From Glandiceps talaboti (taxonomy: Eukaryota; Hemichordata; Enteropneusta; Spengelidae), in assembly GCF_964340395.1 (NCBI RefSeq), contig NC_135549.1, positions 21,724,842 to 21,777,341 on the forward strand: 52,500 nucleotides of DNA, written 5' to 3'. Numbering within the stretch: position 1 is the first letter of the stretch; each line of letters starts with the position of its first letter. Below, one piece after another: positions 1 to 11,700 of the stretch. The translations under genes were made by a program, and so were the position numbers. The notes below the pieces were generated by a model. The model was not told the origin of the DNA, searched no databases, and saw only the letters and a program-made list of their open reading frames with translations.

Positions 1-308
1 CCGATAATTTTGATTGAGAAACCACAGCACAGTATGACCTGTACGTAAGCTTGACCTCGCAACAGGTCACGCGATAATGTAATTTGCATAGCCGTCAGAT
101 GCCCATTTGTGATGCGCGACGAAGAATAAAGTGCGATGAAACGATGCAGTATTCTCATTCGTAAAATTCGATACAAAATGTATAGAAAAAATATGTAGAA
201 ACACTTAATTATGTGATATATATTACCGGCTCGAATTTGTATTAGCCTGAGGAATCATACTCGAGTACTCGGAGCATTATATCGTAAAAGTAACATTGTT
301 TTCATAGG
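1..308. other. Left edge, presumed intron of gene 2
   Basis: No coding segment or repeat is recognised here. Gene 2 is open at its 3' side, so its next exon lies either here unrecognised or outside the window. A short imperfect GACCTGT/ACAGGTC pair is visible around 36-68. Confidence 0.4.

Positions 309-309
<1 letters not shown>

Positions 310-389
<80 letters not shown>
310..389. repeat. (TA)n microsatellite
   Basis: About 80 bp of nearly pure TA. It directly abuts the 3' terminal region of the minus-strand Penelope-like relic that follows. Confidence 0.95.
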
Positions 390-392
<3 letters not shown>

Positions 393-399
393 TATAAGT

Positions 400-935
400 A
401 TAAGTGTCTCACTGGAGAGAACAGTGCTTGATGCAATATTAGTAGCAGAGCATTATAGACTCAATTTTAATAAATAAGGATGTTATAAGTCGTTAGTCAG
501 CGTTTCCTCAGCGATCATCGGGCAACGGATAATATTGGGATTCTAAAGGTCAATATATACACTTAAATGTTTGTGTATATATTGCGTAACAAGATGGTCG
601 GACTAAACTTTTCCTTACGGAGGTTTACTTCTATAGTTGGCGAGGGAATATTTACTTTCATGGCGATATTTCGTCAGATTGTTTGTTTAGTAGCATGCTC
701 TTTTCAGCATTGATTATACATAGTTTTTCAGTTAAACAGAGATTACAAAGTGTTGTCTCATTTGTGTAAGCAGCTGCCTGGGTGATGATATCCCACTCAA
801 TATTATATGGTTGATTCCTTTCTTTCAAATTCCAAACTTGTTTGGATAGCTCTGTGCTGTACTGGGGCCTCTTATGAGTACATATGTGTTTGTGGCTTGA
901 GAATAGCTGTTTCTCCGCAGCAGTAATCAACTTGT
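400..935 (-). mobile_element. Penelope-like retroelement relic, 3' part with GIY-YIG end
   Basis: On the minus strand, 612-935 translates to the C-terminal part of a Penelope-like polyprotein. The stretch HKRPQYSTELSKQVWNLKER matches the GIY-YIG endonuclease region of these elements, followed by the typical LLNKQSDEIS... tail, which needs one frameshift near 660. The non-coding tail, 400-611, is an inverted copy of the tail of the neighbouring plus-strand relic: both carry GATGATCGCTGAGGAAA followed by AACGACTTATA. It ends against (TA)n. The element is dead. Confidence 0.75.
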
Positions 936-2225
936 TCAAATCACACCTTTATAATGTTCGATATCGTCAATTTCTACCCGTCCATCACCGAAAGCCTACA
1001 AACGAAAGCACTGATATTCGCAAAACAACATTGAACATATCGGAACAAGATAATGAAATAATCATGCACTGCCCCTGCTGTTCGATAAAGGAATACCATC
1101 GGCTAAGGACAACAGAGTCCACTTTTCCATCACAACGGGAAGTTACGACGGTGCTGTGATATCCTCAATTCTCTCGCAGAAAAACATCAAAAGAGCAGTA
1201 TTGGCCTATATAGAGACGATAGTTTAGCTGTCTTCAAAAACATCAATGGGAACCAAGCAGAATGTATAAAGAAAGAAATAACCAAAGTCTTCAGTAAACT
1301 TGGGCTGAATATAACCATACAAAACAATTTAAAAATTGCAAACTTCCTAGAGACCACTCTAAACCTCTAAAAATAGAGAATATAGTCCATACAGAAAACC
1401 AAATGACCAGCCAGTGTACATCAACACTCTCTCAAATCATCCCGACATCAATACGACATATCCAGGCAGCAATAAGTAAACGTGTATCCAGCATATCTTC
1501 CAGCAAAGAAGTGTTTGAAAAAGCTGCGCCTCTCTACAATGACGCACTAAAACATCGGCTATAAGGAAAACTTAATATTTACAGCGACTCCAAATATAGG
1601 GAAGCGGAGAAACAACAGCCAAAGAAACATCATATGGTTTAACCCACCATTCAGCAATTGACAGTGTTAAATCTAACATCAGCAAGTCATGTTTCTCCAT
1701 TTTATTGGGATGCAATTTCCCCAAAACACTAAACTACATAAGATCTTCAACAAAGGAAATGTTAAATTAAGTTATAATTGTATGCTAAGCATGGCATGCA
1801 TTGTGAAATCCCAGAACGAAACAGTCAGTGCAGCCCTTACAAAAGCACCTACAAAATCCTGCAGCTGTAGGGATAGTAAACAGCGTCCACTCAACAGCAA
1901 TTGCCTTTCAACCAATGTAATATACAGGGCACAAGTTGCATAATCAATGCTGATGAGAACATGCTACTAAACAAAAAATCTGAATTAGTCTCCCAGTGTC
2001 ACCATGAAAGTAAATATTTCCTCGCCAACTACAGAAGCCTTCATAAACCACCATAGGGAATAGTTCAGTCCGACCATCTTGTTACGCAATATATGCACAA
2101 ACATTTAAGTGTACATATTACCATTACAGTTCCAATTTTAGCATTCGCCTGATGATCGCTGAGGAAAAGTGAAACTCCGAGTAACGACTTATACTATCCT
2201 TATTCTCTCCTGTGAGAGACACACA
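936..2225 (+). mobile_element. Penelope-like retroelement relic, RT to C-terminus
   Basis: Plus-strand reading in shifting frames gives reverse transcriptase motif A (FDIVNFYPSI, about 948-977), then DDSLAVFKNINGNQ (about 1216-1257), NFLETTLNL, YRKPNDQPVYINTLSNHP (about 1393-1445) and KAAPLYNDALKH. Next come HKIFNKGNVKLSYNCM (about 1737-1785) and a Cys-rich CSCRDSKQRPLNSNCL stretch leading into a GIY-YIG-type domain, with a C-terminal end at the stop 2054-2056. Many stops and frameshifts, and a deletion in the GIY-YIG region, make it a pseudogene. Its 3' tail ends directly against the (TA)n tract at 2231. The order RT then GIY-YIG distinguishes it from LINEs. Confidence 0.78.
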
Positions 2226-2228
2226 CGC

Positions 2229-2347
<119 letters not shown>

Positions 2348-2407
2348 AATTAAGGTTATGAAGATTTAGTTGTTTATTTATTCATTTATTTGGTTATATG
2401 TATTTAC

Positions 2408-2589
2408 CTCGACCTGGAATCAAAGATGAAAGGTTCATCAATGGGCATTTCTGTTGATCTTATCTCAGCATTGAATTGAGATCTGATCAATTTTTCACTT
2501 CTAAACCAATTATCCATGTCTGTGTTTTGTCCATCAAAGTACAGTTTTTGTACTTCATCACCCATCTCGTCGTACAGTGATACTTTCAC
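2408..2589 (-). CDS. Gene 2 exon 7, unnamed domain, middle part
   Basis: Starts at phase 0 after a TTTACAG acceptor and ends AG|GTAAATA at phase 2. It encodes residues 325-384, including [20 protein letters not shown] and a later NWFRSEKL. A pattern of a VKV-LY strand, then F-x-G, then NWF, is one I recall from secreted multidomain proteins of marine invertebrates, where it continues to a Cys-rich end. That continuation would lie outside the window. The domain has no name I can give. Confidence 0.7.
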
Positions 2590-5500
2590 CTGTAAATGTT
2601 CAAAATCAAGAAAAGTCTGATAACTTGTGTACTGGTCAGTTTCTTACAGTGTCTGTCAGAACTGAATCTAACTAGATAAATCTAACCGAATCTAAACTAG
2701 TATCCAACAACAGCTACAACATCTGTGTATTTGATCCACCACACGAACTAACCGAATGCATTTACATCCGGACTGCATTGACTGTTGATTGTCAACATAA
2801 CAAATATGCTGTGACCTGGCATAAAGATACATGTATTTAAATGGAAAATACAGAATTTGTGTCATTTTACACGTCAACATGCGTCCACGTCATTGGTTTT
2901 GTGGAGCTCGTAACAGACGTATTTCCCATTTTTTTAAATTAATTAAACCTGTGTAGACATACATATCTTACTCTCAGACTACAATTTCTTCTTTTCAGTG
3001 GAAAATGCTCTTTACACCAACATTTCTCTCTACCAGTCCAATTCAAACTGACACCGACAAAGCCCCTCCCATTCGTATTTTCATGAGGTAAAATGTTCTC
3101 GCTTCATGAATAAATTTCACAGCGCCGTTGTGTCATCATTCAACGCAAAATATATGATGGACGTGGACAATGATATTGTACATAGTGTATTGAATTGCAG
3201 AATACGAAAATCACAATTCTGGTCACCCGGAAGATAAATTGTTAATTCAGCAATCTAGGCAGATTTGAAAAGACAAATGCCGTACGGCATAAAAGAACGA
3301 AAGGAAATGACACTAGATCTGCAAAAACATTTTATTAGTGAAATAATGAAAACTGTGCATTGATTCAGTGACGAGTAAAATGTGCCCGGGACCTGAGGCC
3401 ATAGCATGACAGTAGTCATTCTTTGATGTTCTCAAATGGTGAAAAGTTGAGAAGGCCGTTTAAGACAGACCCTGATGTTTAGCCAATTTGTACCAAGATG
3501 AGATACCAAGGAAATATTACTTTTCTAAAACTGTTTTTGTCTCTGTAGATTTCAAAAATTCTTGGTGGACATCTGTATTTGGTTGCTTTCTATTAGTATA
3601 AATCATCATCAAAAATTACATAACACGGTCAAATAATAAAATAAAAGTAAATAAAAAACTGAATGATCTCATGGTGGTTTGGGGATGACAGTTCACGTTT
3701 GAAACGGTTTATGCAACGTAACATTCATAAAGTATTGAAATGATTGTTTAACATATTTAAAGCTCAATTATTTAGCAATATTCAATTATATCAGGAATCT
3801 TCCCCACAACACTTAAAATAGCAAAAGTTACACCCATCTTTAAAAAGGGAGCCACTGGTGACCTTGGCAACTACAGGCCAATATCAGTTTTACCTCTTTT
3901 AAGCAAAGTATTAGAAACCATTGTAAATAATCGTCTAATGCATTATATAGAAAAAAATAATATACTTTACGAGCATCAATATGGGTTTCGCAAAAAATAT
4001 AGCACAAAATTGTCCCTTATTAACCTTGTCAATTATCTTATCAAGCAGATGGATGAAGTGGAATCAACAACTTTTGTTGGTGTTATTTTAGATAAACACC
4101 TAAATTGGTCAAAGCATATTCAAATGGTAAACTCCACTGTTAGGAAAAAAGTTGGTATATATATACAAATCTTTTATCCAACCACACATCACCTATGGTA
4201 TTGAAGTATGGGGATCTACATATTCATCACATCTGACATGTATTCACTAGTCTCAAAAAATGGCAGTCATCGCTATTATTTTTAGTTGTATCTCTGCACA
4301 TTCTAACAATTTATTTAGTGAACTTCAAATTCTTGATATATTCAAACTACATAAACTCCAACTTTGTACTTTCATGTATGATTTATTAACCAACAGGTTA
4401 CCTCACCGTTTTACAGATTATTGCACTCCACCAGTTCATGAATATAGTACTAGGTTCAAGGGTAGGGGAAATCTCCTTCTACCTAAAGTAATCACATCCA
4501 TAGGCAAGTTTGCAATATGTTTCACAGGTACGGTCTTTTGGAACAGTCTACCACCTAGTATTAGATCACAACCATCTAGAACTTCATGATTCACTAAAAA
4601 ACACACTCATTAAAAGACTATGCCACTAATTGTACATTTTTTATTTAATTATTTCTTTGTTATTTGATATTTTTTGTTTGTTTTTGTTATTTGTATTTGA
4701 TATTTTCTTTACATGTACACTGCCCTCTAGTTACTTTGCTTTAGTAACGTTGTAACATTCCAGTGTCTACGGTGTCAGACTCGACTAACATTATGCTATT
4801 TTTCTGACTCCCATTACCAAATTATCAACCTGTATTTACTTTATTGTGCGAACTGTAAAAAAAATCTTATATATGGTAATAAACAAAATCTATCTATCTA
4901 TATTCATATTGTGTTATAGTAACATCCCATTGCAAGACCTAAAATAGGATTCGGTTTATTCTGCTGTATTTTCACTCACTCGCTATTGCTCGTGAAAATA
5001 CGAGGCAGAATAAACCGAATCACTCGTGAAAATAACTTCTGTATGCCCTACCGTCCATTGCGAGGCCATGGGGTTCTGTCATATGCTGTCATTGGCTAGA
5101 ATGGGGACACGTTTACATAGTATGCTAAAATGTGGCATGACATGGAAGATGAGCGCGAGATGCGATGCTGTGTACAACCGACATTTGTAATAATTGCCGA
5201 AATTTGTAATAACGCCGATATTTGTAATAAAAATCACGTTTTTCATGTAATAAAACCGACATTTGTAATAATTGCCGAAATTTGTAATAATTTCTATGAA
5301 CGACAAATGTAATAAAAATTGCCGATATTTGTAATAAATTTCAGGAAAAAAATGTAATAAAACTGCCGAAATTTGTAATAAAAAATTACATTAAGGAGGG
5401 TCCTTCCTTTCACACTAAAACATGGGTTATCTAAATAAAGAAATACAAGATTGCAAAAACATCACGTCAAACGAAAGTAGATTTAACAAGCATTAATTGA

Positions 5501-8500
5501 ATTGATTAATATAATAATTAATTGAACAATTAAACAAGTTATATTTCAATCAATCCGCATATATGTTTGTATGTATGTATGTATGTATGTATGTATGTAT
5601 GTATGTATGTATGTATGTATGTATGTATGTATGTATGTATGTATGTATGGATGTATGTATGGATGTATGTATGTATGTATGGATGTATGTATGTATGTAT
5701 GTATGTATGTATGTATGTATGTATGTATGTATGGATGTATGGATGGATGTATGTATGTATGTATGTATGTATGTATGTATGTATGTGTGTGTGTATGTAT
5801 GTATGTATGGATGGATGGATGTGATGAGGAAGTGTAAGAATGATTCAACAAACAAACAAACGAATTAACGAACAAAGAAATGGATGAATGAATGAATGAA
5901 TGAATGAATGAATGAATGAATGAATGAATGAATGAATGAATGAACGAACAAATTAATTAATTAGTTAATGGATGAGTGGATGCCATTCATTTGAAGGAAC
6001 CAATTAATTGATGGATGGATGGATGAATGAATGAATGAATGAATGAATGAATGATTGAATGATTGAATGAATGAATGAATGAATGAATGAATGAATGAAT
6101 GAATGAATGAATGAATGAATGAATGAATGAACAAATTAATTATTGGATGGTTGGATGGATGGATGGATGAATGAATGAATGAATGAATGAATGAATGAAT
6201 GAATGAATGAATGAATGAATGAATGAATGAATGTACACTGTGTAATTCTTAGCGGAGTTTTGTTATATTTTGCAAGCTGCCGGGGATACTGAGCAATTCG
6301 ACAGAATATATTAGAAAATATGTGTTTGCATGACATTTACATGAAATTTGTGAGATTTGTCGCCACTGATGTGTATCGATTTGACTTATACCATCAATGT
6401 TTGAGTACAGCATCCCCTTATATCATTACAGTGATTTTCTATTCTTCATTAATCTATTCAATTTTAGTGGCGTTTTCGAGGATGTGCATGGTTTAGTGAG
6501 CTGTGCACTATAGGTAGTAGTTCATCATTTTAAATCTGATAGGGAAGGGATTTCAGGGATAGTTGACCAGTAGAGCCGGGAATGAGTTCATGAGTTCTGA
6601 TTTAGATGAAAGACAGAAAAGGGGGAGAATAACGTCTCCCCAATCCCTTTCTCTAAAATAATGAAATCTTATCTCCATTTCAATGATATCATTATTTTGT
6701 ATACTTCAATTTTGAACTTGTAGAAGGTTTTATAATAGCACAACCAAATGTTGTTGTGGCCACTATATATAACATTACAACTTGTTTTGTATATTTACAG
6801 AGACTTGTATCAATTACGAATATACTTGTAATAAAGATGTTGAAAACTTGTAATAAAATTGCGGACATTTGTAATAAACTGACGACATTTGTATTAATAA
6901 AATTGCGGACATTTGTAATAAACTATCAACATTTGTAACAAAATTGCTGACATTTGTAATAAACTAATGACATTTGTAATAAAATTGCTGACATTTGTAG
7001 TAAACTAACGATAATTGTAATAAAATTGCCGACATTTGTAATAAATTTTGCCAACTATTGTAATAAAATTGCCGACATTTATAATAAACTGACGACATTT
7101 GTAATAAAATTGCCGACATTTGTAATAAACTACCGACATTTGTAATAAAATTGACGACATTTGTAATAAACTAACGCCAATTGTAATAAAATTGCCGACA
7201 TTTGTAATAACATTGCCGACATTTGTACTGAATAAACTAACGACATTTGTAATAAAATTGCTGACATTTGTAATAAAATTGCTGACATTTGTAATAAACT
7301 AACGACATTTGTAATAAAATTGACGACATTTGTAATAAACTAACGACATTTGTAATAAAATTGCTGACATTTGTAATAAACTAACGACATTTGTAATAAA
7401 ATTGCCGACATTTGTAATAAAATTGCTGACATTTGTAATAAACTAACGACATTTGTAATAAAATTGACGACATTTGTAATAAAATTGCCGACATTTGTAA
7501 TAAACTAACGACATCTGTAATAAAATTGATGACATTTGTAATAAACTCACGACATTTGTAATAAAATTGACGACATTTGTAATAAAATTGACGACATTTG
7601 TAATAAAATTGCCGACATTTGTAATAAACTAACGACATCTGTAATAAAATTGATGACATTTGTAATAAACTAACGACATTTGTAACACAATTGCCGACAT
7701 TTGTAACGACATTTGAAGTAAAACTGACAATAAAAATTTACAATCAATGCCTCATCTTCTCCAATCCTAGATTTCAACACAATAAACACCTGGATCTAAG
7801 AAACTTTATTAAAATTCCCTGTGTAAGAACTTATTCTACAAGTTAAGCCAGGGAAGTTTTGCGTCGGTATTTAGCACCAAAAATTGATACAGAACTATAT
7901 TATTATGTGTTTACTTCTATGATTCAACTCGAAATTCTTCCTTTACATATCAGAGTTTATCGTTGGTTGGCCTGTCATAGGCTTGTGTTAATAAAACCAT
8001 CAGGCAAATATTGGCAAGTGATTATGTTTCTTTTTATACATAAGTACAATTAGTTCACAGACCAACAATAATCGAAAATGGAAACTGGTGTGTGTGTCGC
8101 TAGACTTTGGTGAGATATAGCGATATACAGTATCCATAACACCAAGTGTCCGTAATGTATGACGTCTGAAATATTCGCCTTTATGCATATTAATCTCTTC
8201 ACACTCACGGACAAGAATATGTCCCTGTGGACTTATTGATATACTAACTAACTTGATTTAAAAAATTACTCATACCAATTACTTCTCAAGCCATTATGAA
8301 GCTTTCAATTTTTGCCCCCAAATGCACCATAAAATGGGTTGTGAAATCGCCGTTTCTAAGATTTCAAGAGAAATCAGTTTGTTGGTAGTCAACCGACCAG
8401 CTAACCAACCAACCAACACTTTGTCCGCAATGATTAAAATATATACATTCGATCATACAACCACGAAGTGTTGATCAAGTGATGGATTGATGATGCTAGT

Positions 8501-8731
8501 TCGTATATTCATTCATCACTCAGAAGCCTTCACAATCACAAACAACTCATACATTCGCCACTTGTACACTAGAGGAAGTAAGATTTAAGAACTCTAGATA
8601 AAATCAGGTTAGAAAACAGATTGAAATTACTTTTTAGCTACCCTCCATACGCCCGTCTTTCCATCCCTCCGGCAGTCAGTCAGCCAGCCAGTCAACCAAC
8701 CGACCAGCCAACCAGCCAACCAACCAACAAG

Positions 8732-8787
<56 letters not shown>

Positions 8788-11700
8788 CAAAGACTCAAAG
8801 ATCCAAGTGGCTGACATAATTGTTGTAAATTAATTCTAGGAAGCCTGTAATGACGATATTTTAAATCCCTTCTAAGTTTAGAATGAGTAACACCATTTCT
8901 TTGAAAGTCAGAGAGGAACCCCCATAACTTTTTTTTTATTACAAATTTCGGCAGGTTTATTACACAATTTTTTCTGAAATTTATTACAAATATCGGCTAT
9001 TTTTATTACAAATGTCGGCAATTTTATTACAAATTTTGGTTTATTACAAATTTCGGCAATTATTACAAATGTCGGTTGTACAATGCTGCCAGGTCTTATG
9101 CTTTGATGCTGCCCTTCATGTGCAGTGATATTGCTATGGCATCACTTTTACTACAGTACTGCGCATACATTCTACATATAACAAATTGTCATTCGCCGAC
9201 GTTTGCCGAGTTACATATGGCGACTAAGCTGCACGCAAAACTATAGGTGGCAGAGTTAGATGACATTTTAGGGGCTTGACATTTTTAACCAACTGGGAGG
9301 GCCAGTGTTTTGGAGTTGAACATGGGTTTTATCAAACTGATCCCATCCCTCCTCAGCTCCGATGAGCAAAACCAAAGTGATCCGCCAATTAAAACCACAT
9401 TTTCCAAAATGACACCCCTCCCCCCGGGCACACACACACACCTGTATATTTCTGTATTTTGTTCACATCCTATTTTAGGTCTTACTATGGGATGTTACTA
9501 TATTAACACAATATGCTAAATTATTGAGAATACTGAACACTTTACTTTTGGTACAATTTTTGTTTTCTTTGTATATGATTACCTAGAATATATGGAACAT
9601 GTAATTACAGTACATCAGGGTATTTCAAAACACAACATAAATCCATAATTACTTGCAGTTAATACAACGCTTTCTATTATTAAAATTAGTCTTTACGAAG
9701 ACAACAAATGTTGACAGAAAGCAATATTGAATAATTTCTGATAATGCTACCTATGGTATACCTGTTTGTGGTATTGCAGATTGCAGTATACATGATGTAA
9801 CAAAAATGTGCAGAATCAAATACAATTGAATGTGCAGTGTATTAATATGCATTTGTACAAATGGTACATGTATATATGTAAAAACCGCGGATGGGCAGTA
9901 AGCATAAAAGAGTGATGACAAATAGGCTTGGGTTGTATCAGTGTTCAAGAATTACTTAAATTCCAAATATGACTATGAATCCGATCGTGGCGAAGTGGAG
10001 AAATTTTCAATGACTATGCTAGACACGGTTTTGACAACATTCTATGCTAAGGTAAGAACACAGAAGGGCAAGCTTCGTTTGGTGTACGTTTGTTCAGTGT
10101 AAATAAATAAATAACACATGATAAGCAAGGGCAAAATACATCACGATTTATTGCCTGCCCAAGTATGAACGCCCATTAGAGCCATTTACAAAAGCAAAAT
10201 AAATAAAAATATCTTGTGCGCTTGAGATATATCTTGTGCAAACGAGAAAATATTTTGTGCACTCGAGATATTATCTCTTGCCCACGACATATCATCTCGA
10301 GCGCACGAGGTAATAAGTGGTGCACACAAGATAACATCTCGAGTGCAAGAGATATTTTCTCGAGTGCACAAGGTATATCTCGAGTGCACGATATAATTTT
10401 GTTTGCTTTTGGAAAACGAAAAGTTAACTCATTATCTCGAGAAACTATCTCGTTATCATGAGAAACTTTACATACATACATACATACATACATACACACA
10501 TACATACATACATACATACATACATACATACATACATACATACATACATACAAACTTACATACATACATACATACGTACGTATTTTAACGAATATCTGAA
10601 AGAGTCCAAAAACCCTGACATTCAAATCTTTCTAAAACACTACACCACAAAGTCATTGAAAGTCAGTGAAATGGTAGTGCAAACTGGCCTGCGCTGAATG
10701 TGAATGCCTTCATATGGCAGTTCCTATAATGAGAAAGTATCTCCAGATAACAAGATAGTTTCTTGAGATCTCAAGATAACTTTTCATTTTCAGAAAGCAA
10801 AAGAATTATATCGAGATCTCAAGATAATTTGTCGAGAGCACTCGAGAAAATATCTTGTACGCTCAAGATATGATCTCGTGCACACGTCGTATTATCTCAT
10901 GCACTCAAGATATATCTTGTGCGCTCGAGGAAATATCTTGTGCACTCGAGATATTATCTCTTGAGCATGACTTATTATCTCGAGATAATATCTTAAGCAC
11001 ACGATACATTTTCTCGAGTGCACGAGATATTTCTCGAGCGCATGAGATATTTTTAATTTTTGCTTTTATAAATGGCACTAACATGCTCTCATACACAAGG
11101 GATGGTGCGCATGATGGTAATATTGCAATATCCCCATGCCACAGCATCACTGACAATCAGTGTGTCTAACTACTGATATCAATAACACTGATGTTCAGAA
11201 ATTACCTCAATTACACCAAGCTTTCCCCAGTTGTTGATTAATGTTGAGGTTTTAAAGATGTTGTCGTCTCTTATGTCGTCATCATAGCTGTTAAGCCATA
11301 GATCAGCCACTGTGACACTGCACGGTCTTTCCGGGCAATAAAATGGAGATGTCCACGGACCCATGTTCACTTCAAAGACAGGTGTCCATGGAACTGAAAG
11401 AAAGACATAGTATAAGCTTAGTACGAAATAAGTCCTTTATAAAAGTCATTTCAAAATTGAAATGTCGGTACATTTTGTGTTCATTGAGAATTACCAACTT
11501 CAATATAACTTTGCTTATGTATTAAAACTACACGTATCAATATGCATTGAGGTACACAACAAATACAAGAATAAGCTACACTTGCAAATTCATTATATCA
11601 AGTACATTTACACAATTTAAGTTCACCATAAACTCAAGTGTTTGCAATTAAACAGTGGTTTCTATGATGTCTTATGCAAGCTTGAAATCCTTCGAAAACT

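Noticed and set aside
5546-5875. Long overlapping open frames on both strands in tetranucleotide repeats
   Set aside because: GTAT/CATA arrays lack stops in several frames; the YVCM and HTYI peptides are artefacts. The same holds at 10.46, 28.5, 37.2, 39.9 and 49.3 kb.
7381-7659. Minus-strand repetitive YYKCRQF protein
   Set aside because: It is simply the translation of the 20/21-bp TTTGTAATAA minisatellite read through; it has no start context, and unit-length changes break it elsewhere.
10216-11169. Cys-rich open frames such as ISCTRD/ISSARD repeats on both strands
   Set aside because: They arise from the CTCGAG/GTGCA subrepeats of the foldback element, not from a protein.
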